Positions 50,654 to 58,880 are shown, counted from the stretch's first letter. The stretch is 64,000 nucleotides of DNA from Solihabitans fulvus (GCF_008386585.1 NZ_VUOB01000053.1:53339-117338); one strand, 5' to 3'. The notes: generated from the letters alone by a model not told the origin. Translations and numbers: made by a program.

Positions 50654-52149
50654 CCCCGAAGCGGATCACCCACCGGATCAACGGCAAGCCGTGGGACGGA
50701 ATCCCGGAACGGGCAGGCGAGGTCTTCGACCCGGCGACCGGCGAGGTGGCCGGGCTGGTCGACTTCGCCGGCGTCGCCGAGGTGGACGCGGCCGTCGCCG
50801 CGGCAAGCACGGCGTTCCAGAGCTGGCGGCACGCCTCGCTCACGCAGCGCGCCACCGTCATGTTCGCCTTCCGCGAGCTGATGAACAGCCGCAAGCGGGA
50901 ACTCACCGAGATCGTCACGGCCGAGCACGGCAAGGTGCTGTCGGACGCGGCGGGGGAGGTGCAGCGGGCGCTGGAGGCGGTGGAGTTCGCCTGCGGGATC
51001 CCGCAGCTGCTCAAGGGCGGCTTCAGCGAGAACGCCTCCAACCGCGTCGACGTCTACTCGATCCAGCAGCCGCTCGGTGTGGTCGGGGTGATCTCGCCGT
51101 TCAACTTCCCGGCCATGGTGCCGTTGTGGTTCGTGCCCAACGCCATCGCGTGCGGCAACACCGTGGTGCTCAAGCCGAGCGAGAAGGATCCGTCGGCCGC
51201 GAACTTCCTCGCCGAGCTGTTCGCCGAGGCTGGCCTGCCAGATGGCGTGCTCAACGTGGTGCACGGCGACAAGGTCGCGGTGGACCGGATCCTCGAACAC
51301 CCCGACGTGCGGGCGGTGTCCTTCGTCGGCTCGACGCCCATCGCCCGCTATGTGTACGAGACCGGGACCAGGCACGGCAAGCGCGTGCAGGCGTTGGGCG
51401 GGGCCAAGAACCACATGGTGGTGCTGCCCGACGCCGACCTCGACCTCGCCGCCGACGCGGCCGTGTCCGCCGGGTTCGGCTCGGCCGGCGAGCGCTGCAT
51501 GGCGATCTCCGTGGTCGTCGCCGTGGAACCCGTCGGCACGGAACTCGTTGCCAGGATCCAGGATCGGATCGCGAACCTGCGCGTCGGCGACGGGCGCAGG
51601 CCGGCGTGCGAGATGGGCCCGCTGGTGACCGGCGCGCACCGGGACCGCGTGGTGTCCTATGTGGACGCTGGCGTCGCGGCCGGCGCGTCGCTCGTCGTCG
51701 ACGGCCGCGACCACCCGATCGACGCCTCGGGGTCCGGTTTCTGGCTTGGCCCGACGCTGTTCGACCACGTCACTCCCGAGATGTCCGTCTACACGGACGA
51801 GATCTTCGGGCCGATCCTCGCCGTCGTCAGGGTGGACGGCTACGACGCGGCCGTGGAGTTGGTCAACGCCAACCCCTACGGCAACGGCACGGCGATCTTC
51901 ACCAACGACGGCGGCGCGGCCCGCCGGTACCAGAACGAGATCGAGGTGGGCATGGTCGGCGTGAACGTGCCGATCCCCGTCCCGGTGTCCTACTACTCCT
52001 TCGGTGGCTGGAAAGACTCGCTGTTCGGCGACTCGCACGCGTACGGGCCGCACGGAGTGCACTTCTTCACCAGGACCAAGGTGGTGACCAGCCGCTGGCT
52101 CGACCCGTCGCACGGCGGAGTGAACCTGGGCTTCCCCACTCTCTCCTAG
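50650..52149 (+). CDS. mmsA: CoA-acylating (methyl)malonate-semialdehyde dehydrogenase
   Basis: A 499-residue ALDH of the MmsA/IolA group: INGKPWDGIPERAGEVFDPA, SPFNFPAMVPLWFVPNAIA, ALGGAKNHMVVLPDAD (the family's GGAKNH in place of ELGGKS) and the catalytic Cys in GSAGERCMAIS. These enzymes oxidise malonate or methylmalonate semialdehyde to acetyl- or propionyl-CoA. It completes pyrimidine breakdown to central metabolism after the coupled aminotransferase. The GTG overlaps the preceding stop. A small hairpin spans the stop. Confidence 0.92.
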   Translation: MTPKRITHRINGKPWDGIPERAGEVFDPATGEVAGLVDFAGVAEVDAAVAAASTAFQSWRHASLTQRATVMFAFRELMNSRKRELTEIVTAEHGKVLSDAAGEVQRALEAVEFACGIPQLLKGGFSENASNRVDVYSIQQPLGVVGVISPFNFPAMVPLWFVPNAIACGNTVVLKPSEKDPSAANFLAELFAEAGLPDGVLNVVHGDKVAVDRILEHPDVRAVSFVGSTPIARYVYETGTRHGKRVQALGGAKNHMVVLPDADLDLAADAAVSAGFGSAGERCMAISVVVAVEPVGTELVARIQDRIANLRVGDGRRPACEMGPLVTGAHRDRVVSYVDAGVAAGASLVVDGRDHPIDASGSGFWLGPTLFDHVTPEMSVYTDEIFGPILAVVRVDGYDAAVELVNANPYGNGTAIFTNDGGAARRYQNEIEVGMVGVNVPIPVPVSYYSFGGWKDSLFGDSHAYGPHGVHFFTRTKVVTSRWLDPSHGGVNLGFPTLS

Positions 52150-52163
52150 CCCCGCCCGCTAGG
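52145..52163. terminator. Small hairpin between mmsA and the hydrolase gene
   Basis: CCTAGC (52145-52150) and GCTAGG (52158-52163) form a 6-bp stem with a 7-nt loop, overlapping the stop codons of both convergent genes. It is short, so termination strength is uncertain. Confidence 0.35.
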
Positions 52164-52875
52164 CACCTTCTAACTGACCACTCGCTTGGCCGCCAAGGAG
52201 GATCTTCGCGACGAGCTCGGGCTGGGAGACGTGCGGGCAGTGGTCGCCGCCGATCTCGACGATCTCGGCGTCGAGCCGGTCCCGCGCGGCGGCGCGCATC
52301 CACGCCGGCGTGAGCGTGCGGTCCCCGGTGGGCAGCACGTAGGTCGACGGCGCGTGCAGCGGGCCGACCGTCGGGGCCTCGGCGATCACCGCTTTCGGGT
52401 TGAAGCGCCGCAGCGTGGTCAGCGCCCACCGGAGGCTGTCGACATCGCAGTCGTGGAACAGGAAGTACGCGGAGATCGCCGGCGTCTCCGCGATCGGCTC
52501 CGTCCAGGTGTGCCATTCCGCGCCGAAGATCTCATGGCTGGCGGCCGCGATCTCCTCGGCGAAACTCCGGCCGTCGAGGAGATCGGGCACCACCGCGCCG
52601 AGCCACACCAGCCGGCTCGCGCCCAGCTCCGCGGCGATCGCCGGCACCAGCAGCCCACCGGCCGAGTGCGCCACGATCACCGGATCCACGAGTGGTGCGC
52701 CGGCCAGCTCGACCTGCTCGGCCGCGATGCGCGCGTAGTCGGCGGCGAGCAGTTCGGGCCGGTCGACGGGAAAGTCCGCCGCGCGCACCCGATGACCGTG
52801 CCGTTCCAGCAGTTCCGTCAGCCGCTGCCAGGACGCGGGCGACTGCGTCGTGCCGTGCACCAAGAGGAAGTCCAT
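52159..52875 (-). CDS. Alpha/beta-fold hydrolase
   Basis: A 238-residue alpha/beta hydrolase: FLLVHGTTQSPASWQRL supplies the oxyanion-hole HG, the nucleophile elbow is AHSAGGLLV, and the C-terminal GGDHCPHVSQPE provides the His. The function is probably an esterase or related hydrolase; the substrate is unknown. ATG 52875 is used; ATG 52887 would add four residues but has GGAG directly against it. It is the only gene on its transcript and follows a pseudogene. Confidence 0.75.
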   Translation of the reverse strand: MDFLLVHGTTQSPASWQRLTELLERHGHRVRAADFPVDRPELLAADYARIAAEQVELAGAPLVDPVIVAHSAGGLLVPAIAAELGASRLVWLGAVVPDLLDGRSFAEEIAAASHEIFGAEWHTWTEPIAETPAISAYFLFHDCDVDSLRWALTTLRRFNPKAVIAEAPTVGPLHAPSTYVLPTGDRTLTPAWMRAAARDRLDAEIVEIGGDHCPHVSQPELVAKILLGGQASGQLEGA

Positions 52876-52993
52876 GCGCCCCAGCATCTCCCAGCCGTTC
52901 CGGCCGAGGCACGATGTTCACCAGCGGCTGATCCTCGGCCGGTGCTGGATCGAGCAGGCGGGGTCAGGCGGTCCATGACCTCGGGTGAGGTCC

Positions 52994-54411
52994 CTAGGCC
53001 AGTTCGCGCAGGAACACGCCGATCCGCTCGTCGATGGCGGCCAGCCGTCGGTCCCGGCCGCTGCGCCGCGCCCGGTGTTGCAGCGCCCGTACTCGCTCGA
53101 CCGTGCGCGTGGACGCCAACCCGGCGATGGCGGTGAGCGCCTGCCCGGTGACCGCCTCGGCCTGCTCGAAGTCCCGCAGTGCCAGGTATCCGGCGGCGAG
53201 GTGCACCTGCGTCTTGGCCCGCGCGGTGACCCGATCCGACGGCAGCGCGCGGTACGCCTGTTCCAGGAGCGCCACGCCCTGCTGCGGCCGGCCGGTGTCG
53301 CGCAGGCACTGGCCGACATCGGCCAGCAGGTCGGGTTCGCCGTAGTGGCCGAGCCAGTCGGGTTCGGCGCCGCCGGCGCGCTCGAACGCGCGCTGCGCGT
53401 CGGCGACGGCCCGGTTGGTGGCTGTGGCGTCCCCGAGCAGCGCGAACCCGCGCGCCTCGATCGAGTGGAGGTAGCTGGTGACGACAGGTGTCGCGCGCTG
53501 GTCAGCCACCTGAACGGCCGCGCGACCAAGGGCCGCCGCGTGTTGCGCGGTGCGGACGCGGTCGGTGTCGTTGTCCGTGCCGTTGGCGAGGTCGATTGCC
53601 TCGCGACTCATGTCCGCGAGCACGTTGGCCGCATACGGGCGATCGCCCGCATGCAGGGAGAGGTTGAGCGCCTGCGTGTAGTAGCGCTGCGCAAGAGCGT
53701 GCCGGCCGGCGTCCGCTGAGGTGAGTGCCGCCAACCACGTCGCTTGCGCCACGCCGGCGAACAGTTCGCGACCGACCTGTTCGGTGTACTGCCCGTCGAG
53801 CGCGACCTTGGCCTGTGTGTTGAGGAACTGGACGACCTGCTCGCGTGTCCGTCCACCGCCGTACTTCCTGCCGAGACGTTCGAAGTGGCGCACGGTAGAC
53901 CGGATCACCTCGACGTCGGCCCTGCTGATGCGCTGGGTGCTGGCTCTCGCAGCGATTGCTGGTGTGGGCACGGTGATCGCCAGCAGCACAGGGGCGGAGT
54001 ACGCCGCCGCCGTGAACGTCGACCCGAGTAGGAAATTTCGTCGGTTGAGGTCGCGCCCGGACAGTTCCGCCACGGTGTGGATCGTGCCATCAACGGAGGG
54101 TGACCATGCGAGTCCATCGAGCGTGTCGTCAGAAAACGGAGCGCGATCCTCGAATCCCGCGATCCTTGAATCCACAGTCCTCCAGGGTGATCGAGCAGGC
54201 CGCACGGTTGACTGCCATGAAGCATGCGAGCGACCGAGGTTGTGATGGTGCCGAGGCGAATCCCCTCGGCGGCCCCGGTAGCAACCACCGCTCGCGCCAA
54301 GGCGGCATGACTCATGCCGGCCTCGTCGAGCCGTGCCCGTAGCGCCTCACTCCCGCCGGCCCGGTCTCTCGGCTGAGCTTGGCGCAGCGTCCCGCCGGGA
54401 TACCTGACCAC
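52994..54411 (-). pseudogene. Broken XRE/TPR-type transcriptional regulator
   Basis: The parts of one regulator lie in three frames. The N-terminal helix-turn-helix (GTG 54411; EALRARLDEAGMSHAALARA, TTSVARMLHGSQP) ends in frame A. A middle piece (RAACSITLEDCGFKD) is in frame B. The rest, from SDDTLDGLAWSP through the RRNFLLG hydrophobic segment and the TPR region to the stop at 52994, is in frame C. The frame B-to-C shift is caused by a 16-nt tandem duplication at 54143-54173; deleting one copy restores a continuous reading frame (CGFKDRAPFSDDTLDGLAW). The A-to-B break near 54205-54230 looks like a small deletion. The C-terminal 403-codon frame could still be translated from an internal start. 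Confidence 0.75.
54143..54173 (-). repeat. 16-nt tandem duplication causing a frameshift
   Basis: GCGATCCTCGAATCC (54143-54157) and GCGATCCTTGAATCC (54159-54173) are tandem copies with a 16-nt period and one mismatch, inside the broken regulator gene. Removal of one unit rejoins two coding frames. Confidence 0.75.
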
Positions 54412-54610
54412 GGACGCGACATGCTCGACCTGCTGAGGCGCGCGTCGGCCGACTACGGGCGGCTGTACGGGTGGTGCACCGAGGTCACCAACAACCTCGT
54501 GCTGTTGCCGATGACCAACGGTGGCGCTGGCATTCGTGCCGACGGGAACTCCCTGGCGGTACGGTCGCTAGGCGAGAGGCGCGCACGGATTGCGAAGGTG
54601 TGGGTGGCTG

Positions 54611-54934
54611 GTGAGCGCACCGGATCCCGACGACGACTTCGACGACGACGACCCCGTCGACGACCCCGATGCCGAGTACTGCGACGAGGAGCACTTCGGC
54701 GACGAGGAGAACTTCGAGGACGAGGACTTCGACGACGAGGAGGAGGACGACGGCAACGGGTTCGAGGTGACCAGGGAACCCAGAACCGTCTGCCACCTCT
54801 GCGGCGGCGCGGGTTTCATCGCCGACCCCAAGCTCGCCGTCATCGCCGGCATGCCGCGCACCATCGACAACGGTCGGGAGTGCCCGCACTGCAACGGCGC
54901 GCAGAGCTTTTCCGGGATGGTCCCGCCGATGTAG
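54611..54934 (+). CDS. Acidic protein with a C-terminal zinc-ribbon-like CxxC pair
   Basis: A 107-residue protein of unknown function. Residues 1-50 are extremely acidic (long runs of Asp and Glu with few other residues, one Cys in EYCDEE), which would be a negatively charged tail able to contact basic proteins. The C-terminal part has two CxxC motifs, CHLCGGAGF and CPHCNGAQSF, in the DnaJ-type zinc-finger style. The GTG follows GGTGTGGGTGGCTG. The 200 bp upstream hold no gene I can support. It is convergent with the EF-G-like gene. Confidence 0.65.
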   Translation: MSAPDPDDDFDDDDPVDDPDAEYCDEEHFGDEENFEDEDFDDEEEDDGNGFEVTREPRTVCHLCGGAGFIADPKLAVIAGMPRTIDNGRECPHCNGAQSFSGMVPPM

Positions 54935-54941
54935 CACGCAA

Positions 54942-54975
54942 GCCGCCGTGGCACCCGCGACGGCGCCACGGCGGC
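54942..54975. terminator. Bidirectional hairpin terminator
   Basis: A perfect 11-bp stem GCCGCCGTGGC / GCCACGGCGGC (54942-54952, 54965-54975) with a 12-nt loop lies between the convergent zinc-ribbon and EF-G-like genes. Confidence 0.7.
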
Positions 54976-54982
54976 CGTTGGC

Positions 54983-57115
54983 TCAGCGCGCCTGCGCGGC
55001 GAGCGTGGCCGGGAGCGGGTCGTAGCGGGAGAACCAGCGGGTGAAGGTCCCCGTGCCTGACGTCAGCGACCGCAGCTCGATGGCGTACCTGAGCAGCTCG
55101 GTGGCCGGTACCTCGGCGCGCACCACCGTCCAGCCCGGCGACTCGGCCTCGGTGCCGAGCACCCGGCCCCGCCGGCCGGACAGGTCGCCGAGCACCGTGC
55201 CGAGGTGGTCGTCGGGCAGCCTGATCGCCAGCTCGTCCAACGGCTCCAACAGCGTGGTCCTGCCGTTCGCCGCCGCGTCCTTCAACGCGAGCGAACCGGC
55301 CGTCTGGAACGCGGCGTCCGAGGAGTCCACCGAGTGCGCCTTGCCGTCCACCAGCGTCACCCGCACGTCCACCACCGGGTGGTCGCCGGACAGCCCCCTC
55401 GCCAGCTGCGCGCGCACCCCCTTCTCCACGCTCGGGATGAACTGGTGCGGCACCGAGCCACCGACGACCTTGTCGACGAACTCGAACCCCGAACCCGTCG
55501 GCAGCGGCTCCACCTCGATGTCGCACACCGCGTACTGCCCGTGCCCGCCGGACTGCTTCACGTGCCGCCCGTGCCCCCTGGCCGGACCGGCGAACGTCTC
55601 GCGCAGCGCCACCTTCACCGGCTCGGTGTCCACCTCGGCGCCGCCCGCGCGCAGCCTGGCGAGCACGACGTCCGCGTGCGCCTCGCCCATGCACCACAAC
55701 ACCAGTTGGTGCGTCTCGGAGTTGCGGTCCAGCCGCAGCGTCGGGTCGCCGGCAACCAGCCGGCTCAGGTTGCGCGACAGGCTGTCCTCGTCGCTGCGGC
55801 TGCGCGGCACCACCGCGACCGGCAGCAGCGGCTCGGGCATCAGCCACGGCGACATCAGCATCGGCTGGTCCGGCGCGGACACGGTGTCCCCGGTCTCCGC
55901 GGTGCCGAGCTTGGTCAGCGCGCAGAGGTCGCCCGCGACGCAGTACGGGATCTCCCGCAGGTTCGCGCCGAGCGGCGAGTACACGTGCGCCACCCGCTCG
56001 TCCACGTCGTGGTCCTCGTGGCCGCGCTCCGCCATGCCGTGCCCGGACACGTGCACCTGGTGCTCCGGCCGCAACGTCCCGGAGAACACCCTGACCAGCG
56101 ACACGCGCCCGACGTAGGAGTCGACCGCGGTGCGCACCACCTCGGCGACCAGCGGGCCGTTCGGGTCGGCGGCCAGCCTCGGGCGGGGGATGCCGTCGAC
56201 GTCGGTGACCTCGGGCAGCGGGTGCTCCAGCGGCGAGGGGAACGCCCTGGCGATGCCGTCGAGCAGCTCGGCGAGCCCGACGCCGGTCTCCGCGCACACC
56301 GGCAGCACCGGGTGGAACGCGCCCTTGGCCACTGCCGTCTCCAGGTCGGCGATGAGCGTGGACTCGTCCATCTCCTCGCCGCCGAGGTAGCGGTCCATCA
56401 GGGTCTCGTCCTCGCTCTCGGCGATGATCCCCTCGATGAGCTCGTTGCGGGCGTCGGAGAGCCGGTCGAGGTCGGCGGGATCGGGCTCGCCGACGGTGGG
56501 CGGGTTGCCGTCCGAGTAGTCGTAGAACCGGCCGGTGAGCACGCCGATCAGCCCGGTGCGGCCGTCGACCGCAGGCACTGTCGGCAGGTACAGCGGCAGC
56601 ACGCCGGCGCCGAACGCGTCCTGGCAGGCCGCGATGGCGGCAGGCAGGTCCGCCCGCACGTGGTCGAGTCGGCTGATCACCACCGCCCTCGGCATGCCGA
56701 CCGCGGCGCACTCCTCCCACAGCGCGGCCGTGCTGGTGTCGACCCGCTCGTTGGCGCCGACCACGAACAGCGCGGCGTCCGCGGCCCGCAGGCCGGCGCG
56801 CAGCTCGCCGACGAAGTCGGCGTACCCGGGGGTGTCGATCAGGTTGATCTTGATGTCGCCGTGCGTCACCGGGGCGACGGCGAGGCCGACCGAGCGCTGC
56901 TGGCGGACCGCGGCTGGGTCGTGATCGCACACCGTCGTGCCGTCGGTGACCGACCCCGGCCTGGTCAGCACCCCGGTGGCGGTGAGCAGTGCCTCGGTGA
57001 GGGTGGTCTTGCCGGAGCCGGACGGCCCCACCAGCACCACGTTGCGCACCTTGGCCGGGTCGTCTACAGCGACCGCGCCTGCCGAATGGCCGTTCTCAGT
57101 GTGTTTTCCGCTCAT
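54983..57115 (-). CDS. EF-G-like GTPase (EF-G2 type)
   Basis: A 710-residue translation-factor-family GTPase with the EF-G domain order. Motifs differ from EF-G: the P-loop is GPSGSGKTT, the G3 motif is DTPGY (Tyr in place of the catalytic His of DTPGH), and the G4 motif reads SRLD instead of NKxD. Domain IV is present (HGRHVKQSGGHGQYAVCDIE). This matches the second, non-essential EF-G (FusA2-like) of actinobacteria. ATG 57115 has GAGGAGG eight bases upstream. No neighbouring gene suggests a partner; its function in the family is unsettled. Confidence 0.88.
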   Translation of the reverse strand: MSGKHTENGHSAGAVAVDDPAKVRNVVLVGPSGSGKTTLTEALLTATGVLTRPGSVTDGTTVCDHDPAAVRQQRSVGLAVAPVTHGDIKINLIDTPGYADFVGELRAGLRAADAALFVVGANERVDTSTAALWEECAAVGMPRAVVISRLDHVRADLPAAIAACQDAFGAGVLPLYLPTVPAVDGRTGLIGVLTGRFYDYSDGNPPTVGEPDPADLDRLSDARNELIEGIIAESEDETLMDRYLGGEEMDESTLIADLETAVAKGAFHPVLPVCAETGVGLAELLDGIARAFPSPLEHPLPEVTDVDGIPRPRLAADPNGPLVAEVVRTAVDSYVGRVSLVRVFSGTLRPEHQVHVSGHGMAERGHEDHDVDERVAHVYSPLGANLREIPYCVAGDLCALTKLGTAETGDTVSAPDQPMLMSPWLMPEPLLPVAVVPRSRSDEDSLSRNLSRLVAGDPTLRLDRNSETHQLVLWCMGEAHADVVLARLRAGGAEVDTEPVKVALRETFAGPARGHGRHVKQSGGHGQYAVCDIEVEPLPTGSGFEFVDKVVGGSVPHQFIPSVEKGVRAQLARGLSGDHPVVDVRVTLVDGKAHSVDSSDAAFQTAGSLALKDAAANGRTTLLEPLDELAIRLPDDHLGTVLGDLSGRRGRVLGTEAESPGWTVVRAEVPATELLRYAIELRSLTSGTGTFTRWFSRYDPLPATLAAQAR

Positions 57116-57497
57116 CGGGACTGCCTCCTCGTGTGCACGAAGGATCTGTCGGTGTCCCCAGTTAGTGTCCGATCTCACACCCGTTGACGTGCTCGGACAA
57201 GGCCGCGCGCCAGAGCCAACCCGGCAGGAGGAACGGATGGCCGCGGGCTGCGCCGGACGGAGGGCGTCGAGTTCGCGGCGGGCAACTCCTCGGCGGCGCT
57301 CGCCGGCGTGGTGAGCGAGCTCTCTGCGGCGACCCGACGGACGCCGTCACCAGGTGCGGAGACGGAAGTGGCCTGGTGATTAAGGGTCGGATTGGCCTGC
57401 GTTGAGTGGCCACGTCGCACGTACGATGGGGTTGTCCGGCCCCGGTCCACCGGCCGCCGGATCCTCCAATCGAACCAGCATGTCGAAAGGCCTGACC
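57116..57497 (+). other. Intergenic region with a possible small or remnant ORF upstream of pdxS
   Basis: A perfect AGGAGG lies five bases before ATG 57237, which opens a 25-codon ORF ending at 57314 (MAAGCAGRRASSSRRATPRR...). A different frame (codons from 57233, stop TGA 57377-57379) has coding-like third positions but no start: it reads TEGVEFAAGNSSAALAGV and continues to a VAW end. One reading is a small gene broken by a frameshift near its start. The rest of the region, to the pdxS start, should carry the pdxS promoter; no clear -35/-10 pair was identified. Confidence 0.3.
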
Positions 57498-58424
57498 GTG
57501 ACCTCTCCCGGGACCACTTCCACCACTGCTGACGGCGTCACGCCCGTGACGGGCACCGCGCAGGTCAAGCGCGGTATGGCGGAGATGCTCAAGGGCGGCG
57601 TGATCATGGACGTCGTCAACGCGGAGCAGGCGAAGATCGCCGAGGACGCGGGCGCGGTGGCCGTGATGGCACTGGAGCGCGTGCCCGCCGACATCCGCGC
57701 GCAGGGCGGCGTGTCCAGGATGAGCGACCCGGACATGATCGACGGGATCATCGAGGCCGTGTCCATCCCGGTGATGGCCAAGGCCAGGATCGGCCACTTC
57801 GTCGAGGCCCAGGTGCTCCAGTCGCTCGGTGTGGACTACATCGACGAGTCCGAGGTGCTGACCCCGGCCGACTACGCGAACCACATCGACAAGTGGCAGT
57901 TCACCGTGCCGTTCGTGTGCGGCGCGACCAACCTCGGCGAGGCGCTGCGCCGGATCACCGAGGGCGCGGCGATGATCCGCTCCAAGGGCGAGGCCGGCAC
58001 CGGTGACGTGTCGAACGCGACCACCCACATGCGCAAGATCCGCGCCGAGCTGCGCAGGCTCCAGACGATGAGCCCGGACGAGCTGTACGTGGCCGCCAAG
58101 GAGCTCCAGGCCCCCTACGAGCTGGTCCGCGAGGTCGCCGAGGCCGGCAAGCTCCCCGTGGTGCTGTTCACCGCGGGCGGCATCGCCACTCCGGCCGACG
58201 CCGCGATGATGATGCAGCTCGGCGCCGAGGGCGTGTTCGTCGGCTCCGGCATCTTCAAGTCGGGCGACCCGGCCAAGCGCGCCGAGGCCATCGTGAAGGC
58301 CACCACCTTCCACGACGACCCGGACGTGATCGCGAAGGTCTCGCGCGGCCTCGGCGAGGCGATGGTCGGCATCAACGTCGACGAGATCCCCGAGCCGCAC
58401 CGCCTGGCCGAGCGCGGCTGGTAG
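57498..58424 (+). CDS. pdxS: Pyridoxal 5'-phosphate synthase lyase subunit PdxS
   Basis: A 308-residue PdxS/SNZ protein with the signature segments GGVIMDVVNAEQA, MALERVPADIRAQGG, the reactive Lys in VMAKARIGHFVEA and IRSKGEAGTGDVSNA, and the C-terminal EIPEPHRLAERGW. It makes PLP from ribose-5-phosphate, glyceraldehyde-3-phosphate and ammonia from the PdxT glutaminase. GTG 57498 has GAAAGG seven bases upstream; ATG 57480 is the other candidate start. The partner pdxT is not next to it in this window; a toxin-antitoxin pair follows. Confidence 0.94.
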   Translation: MTSPGTTSTTADGVTPVTGTAQVKRGMAEMLKGGVIMDVVNAEQAKIAEDAGAVAVMALERVPADIRAQGGVSRMSDPDMIDGIIEAVSIPVMAKARIGHFVEAQVLQSLGVDYIDESEVLTPADYANHIDKWQFTVPFVCGATNLGEALRRITEGAAMIRSKGEAGTGDVSNATTHMRKIRAELRRLQTMSPDELYVAAKELQAPYELVREVAEAGKLPVVLFTAGGIATPADAAMMMQLGAEGVFVGSGIFKSGDPAKRAEAIVKATTFHDDPDVIAKVSRGLGEAMVGINVDEIPEPHRLAERGW

Positions 58425-58437
58425 ATAACTTCTCGAC

Positions 58438-58474
58438 GTGTGTGCCGGGGTCCGTTGTGGACCCCGGCACACAC
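58438..58474. terminator. Bidirectional hairpin terminator after pdxS
   Basis: A perfect 16-bp stem (58438-58453 with 58459-58474) with the loop GTTGT lies 13 bp after the pdxS stop and abuts the stop of the convergent toxin gene. Confidence 0.85.
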
Positions 58475-58475
58475 C

Positions 58476-58880
58476 TCATGCCGTTGGATAGTGCTCGATC
58501 GTGGCTTTGTGGCCGTTACTGCCGGCCAGCTTCGCGTCGCAGGTGACTAGCGGCACGTCAAGCCGCTCGGCCAGCGCGACATACAGCGAGTCGTGGCCGG
58601 ACACCGCATGCCGCATCCGCCATGCGGCGTCGAGCAGCCAGATGTGTGGCAGCCGCTTTATCGGGGACTGGATGACCCGGGTGAGCGCGCTGGTGGCCTC
58701 CTCGTCGGTCAACCTGCCCTTGAGTGCCATTCGGCGCAGCACGCGCAGTGCCTCCGCGTCGATGACCTCGGGCGCGGCAGCGACAGACGTCATCAATCGC
58801 CGTAGCAGTCCGGGATCTGGTGGTTCGCTCACGACGATCTCGATGAGTGCTGAGTTGTCCACGACAACGTCGAAGTTCAT
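58476..58880 (-). CDS. Type II toxin, PIN-domain ribonuclease (VapC-like)
   Basis: A 134-residue PIN-domain protein. The four acidic active-site positions are visible: Asp in VVVDNSALIE near residue 8, Glu in IDAEALR, Asp in SGHDSLYVALAE and Asp in VTCDAKLA. These VapC-type toxins cut tRNA or rRNA when free of antitoxin. The ATG overlaps the antitoxin stop (ATGA), so expression is coupled to the antitoxin gene upstream. It is convergent with pdxS, separated by a terminator. Confidence 0.88.
   Translation of the reverse strand: MNFDVVVDNSALIEIVVSEPPDPGLLRRLMTSVAAAPEVIDAEALRVLRRMALKGRLTDEEATSALTRVIQSPIKRLPHIWLLDAAWRMRHAVSGHDSLYVALAERLDVPLVTCDAKLAGSNGHKATIEHYPTA

Noticed and set aside
49900..52113. 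737-codon minus-strand frame opposite the aminotransferase/MmsA genes
   Set aside because: No domain and His/Arg/Val/Asp-biased; MmsA on the plus strand is unambiguous.
54640..54750. GAC/GAG-rich repetitive stretch as a satellite or CRISPR-like repeat
   Set aside because: It is the codon pattern of a polyacidic protein region within a plausible gene.
54379..55044. 221-codon plus-strand frame upstream of and across the zinc-ribbon gene
   Set aside because: Its second half is an Arg-rich out-of-frame reading of the Asp/Glu-coding run. The first part (MLDLLRRASADYGRLYGW) could be a fragment but has no ribosome site or recognised domain.
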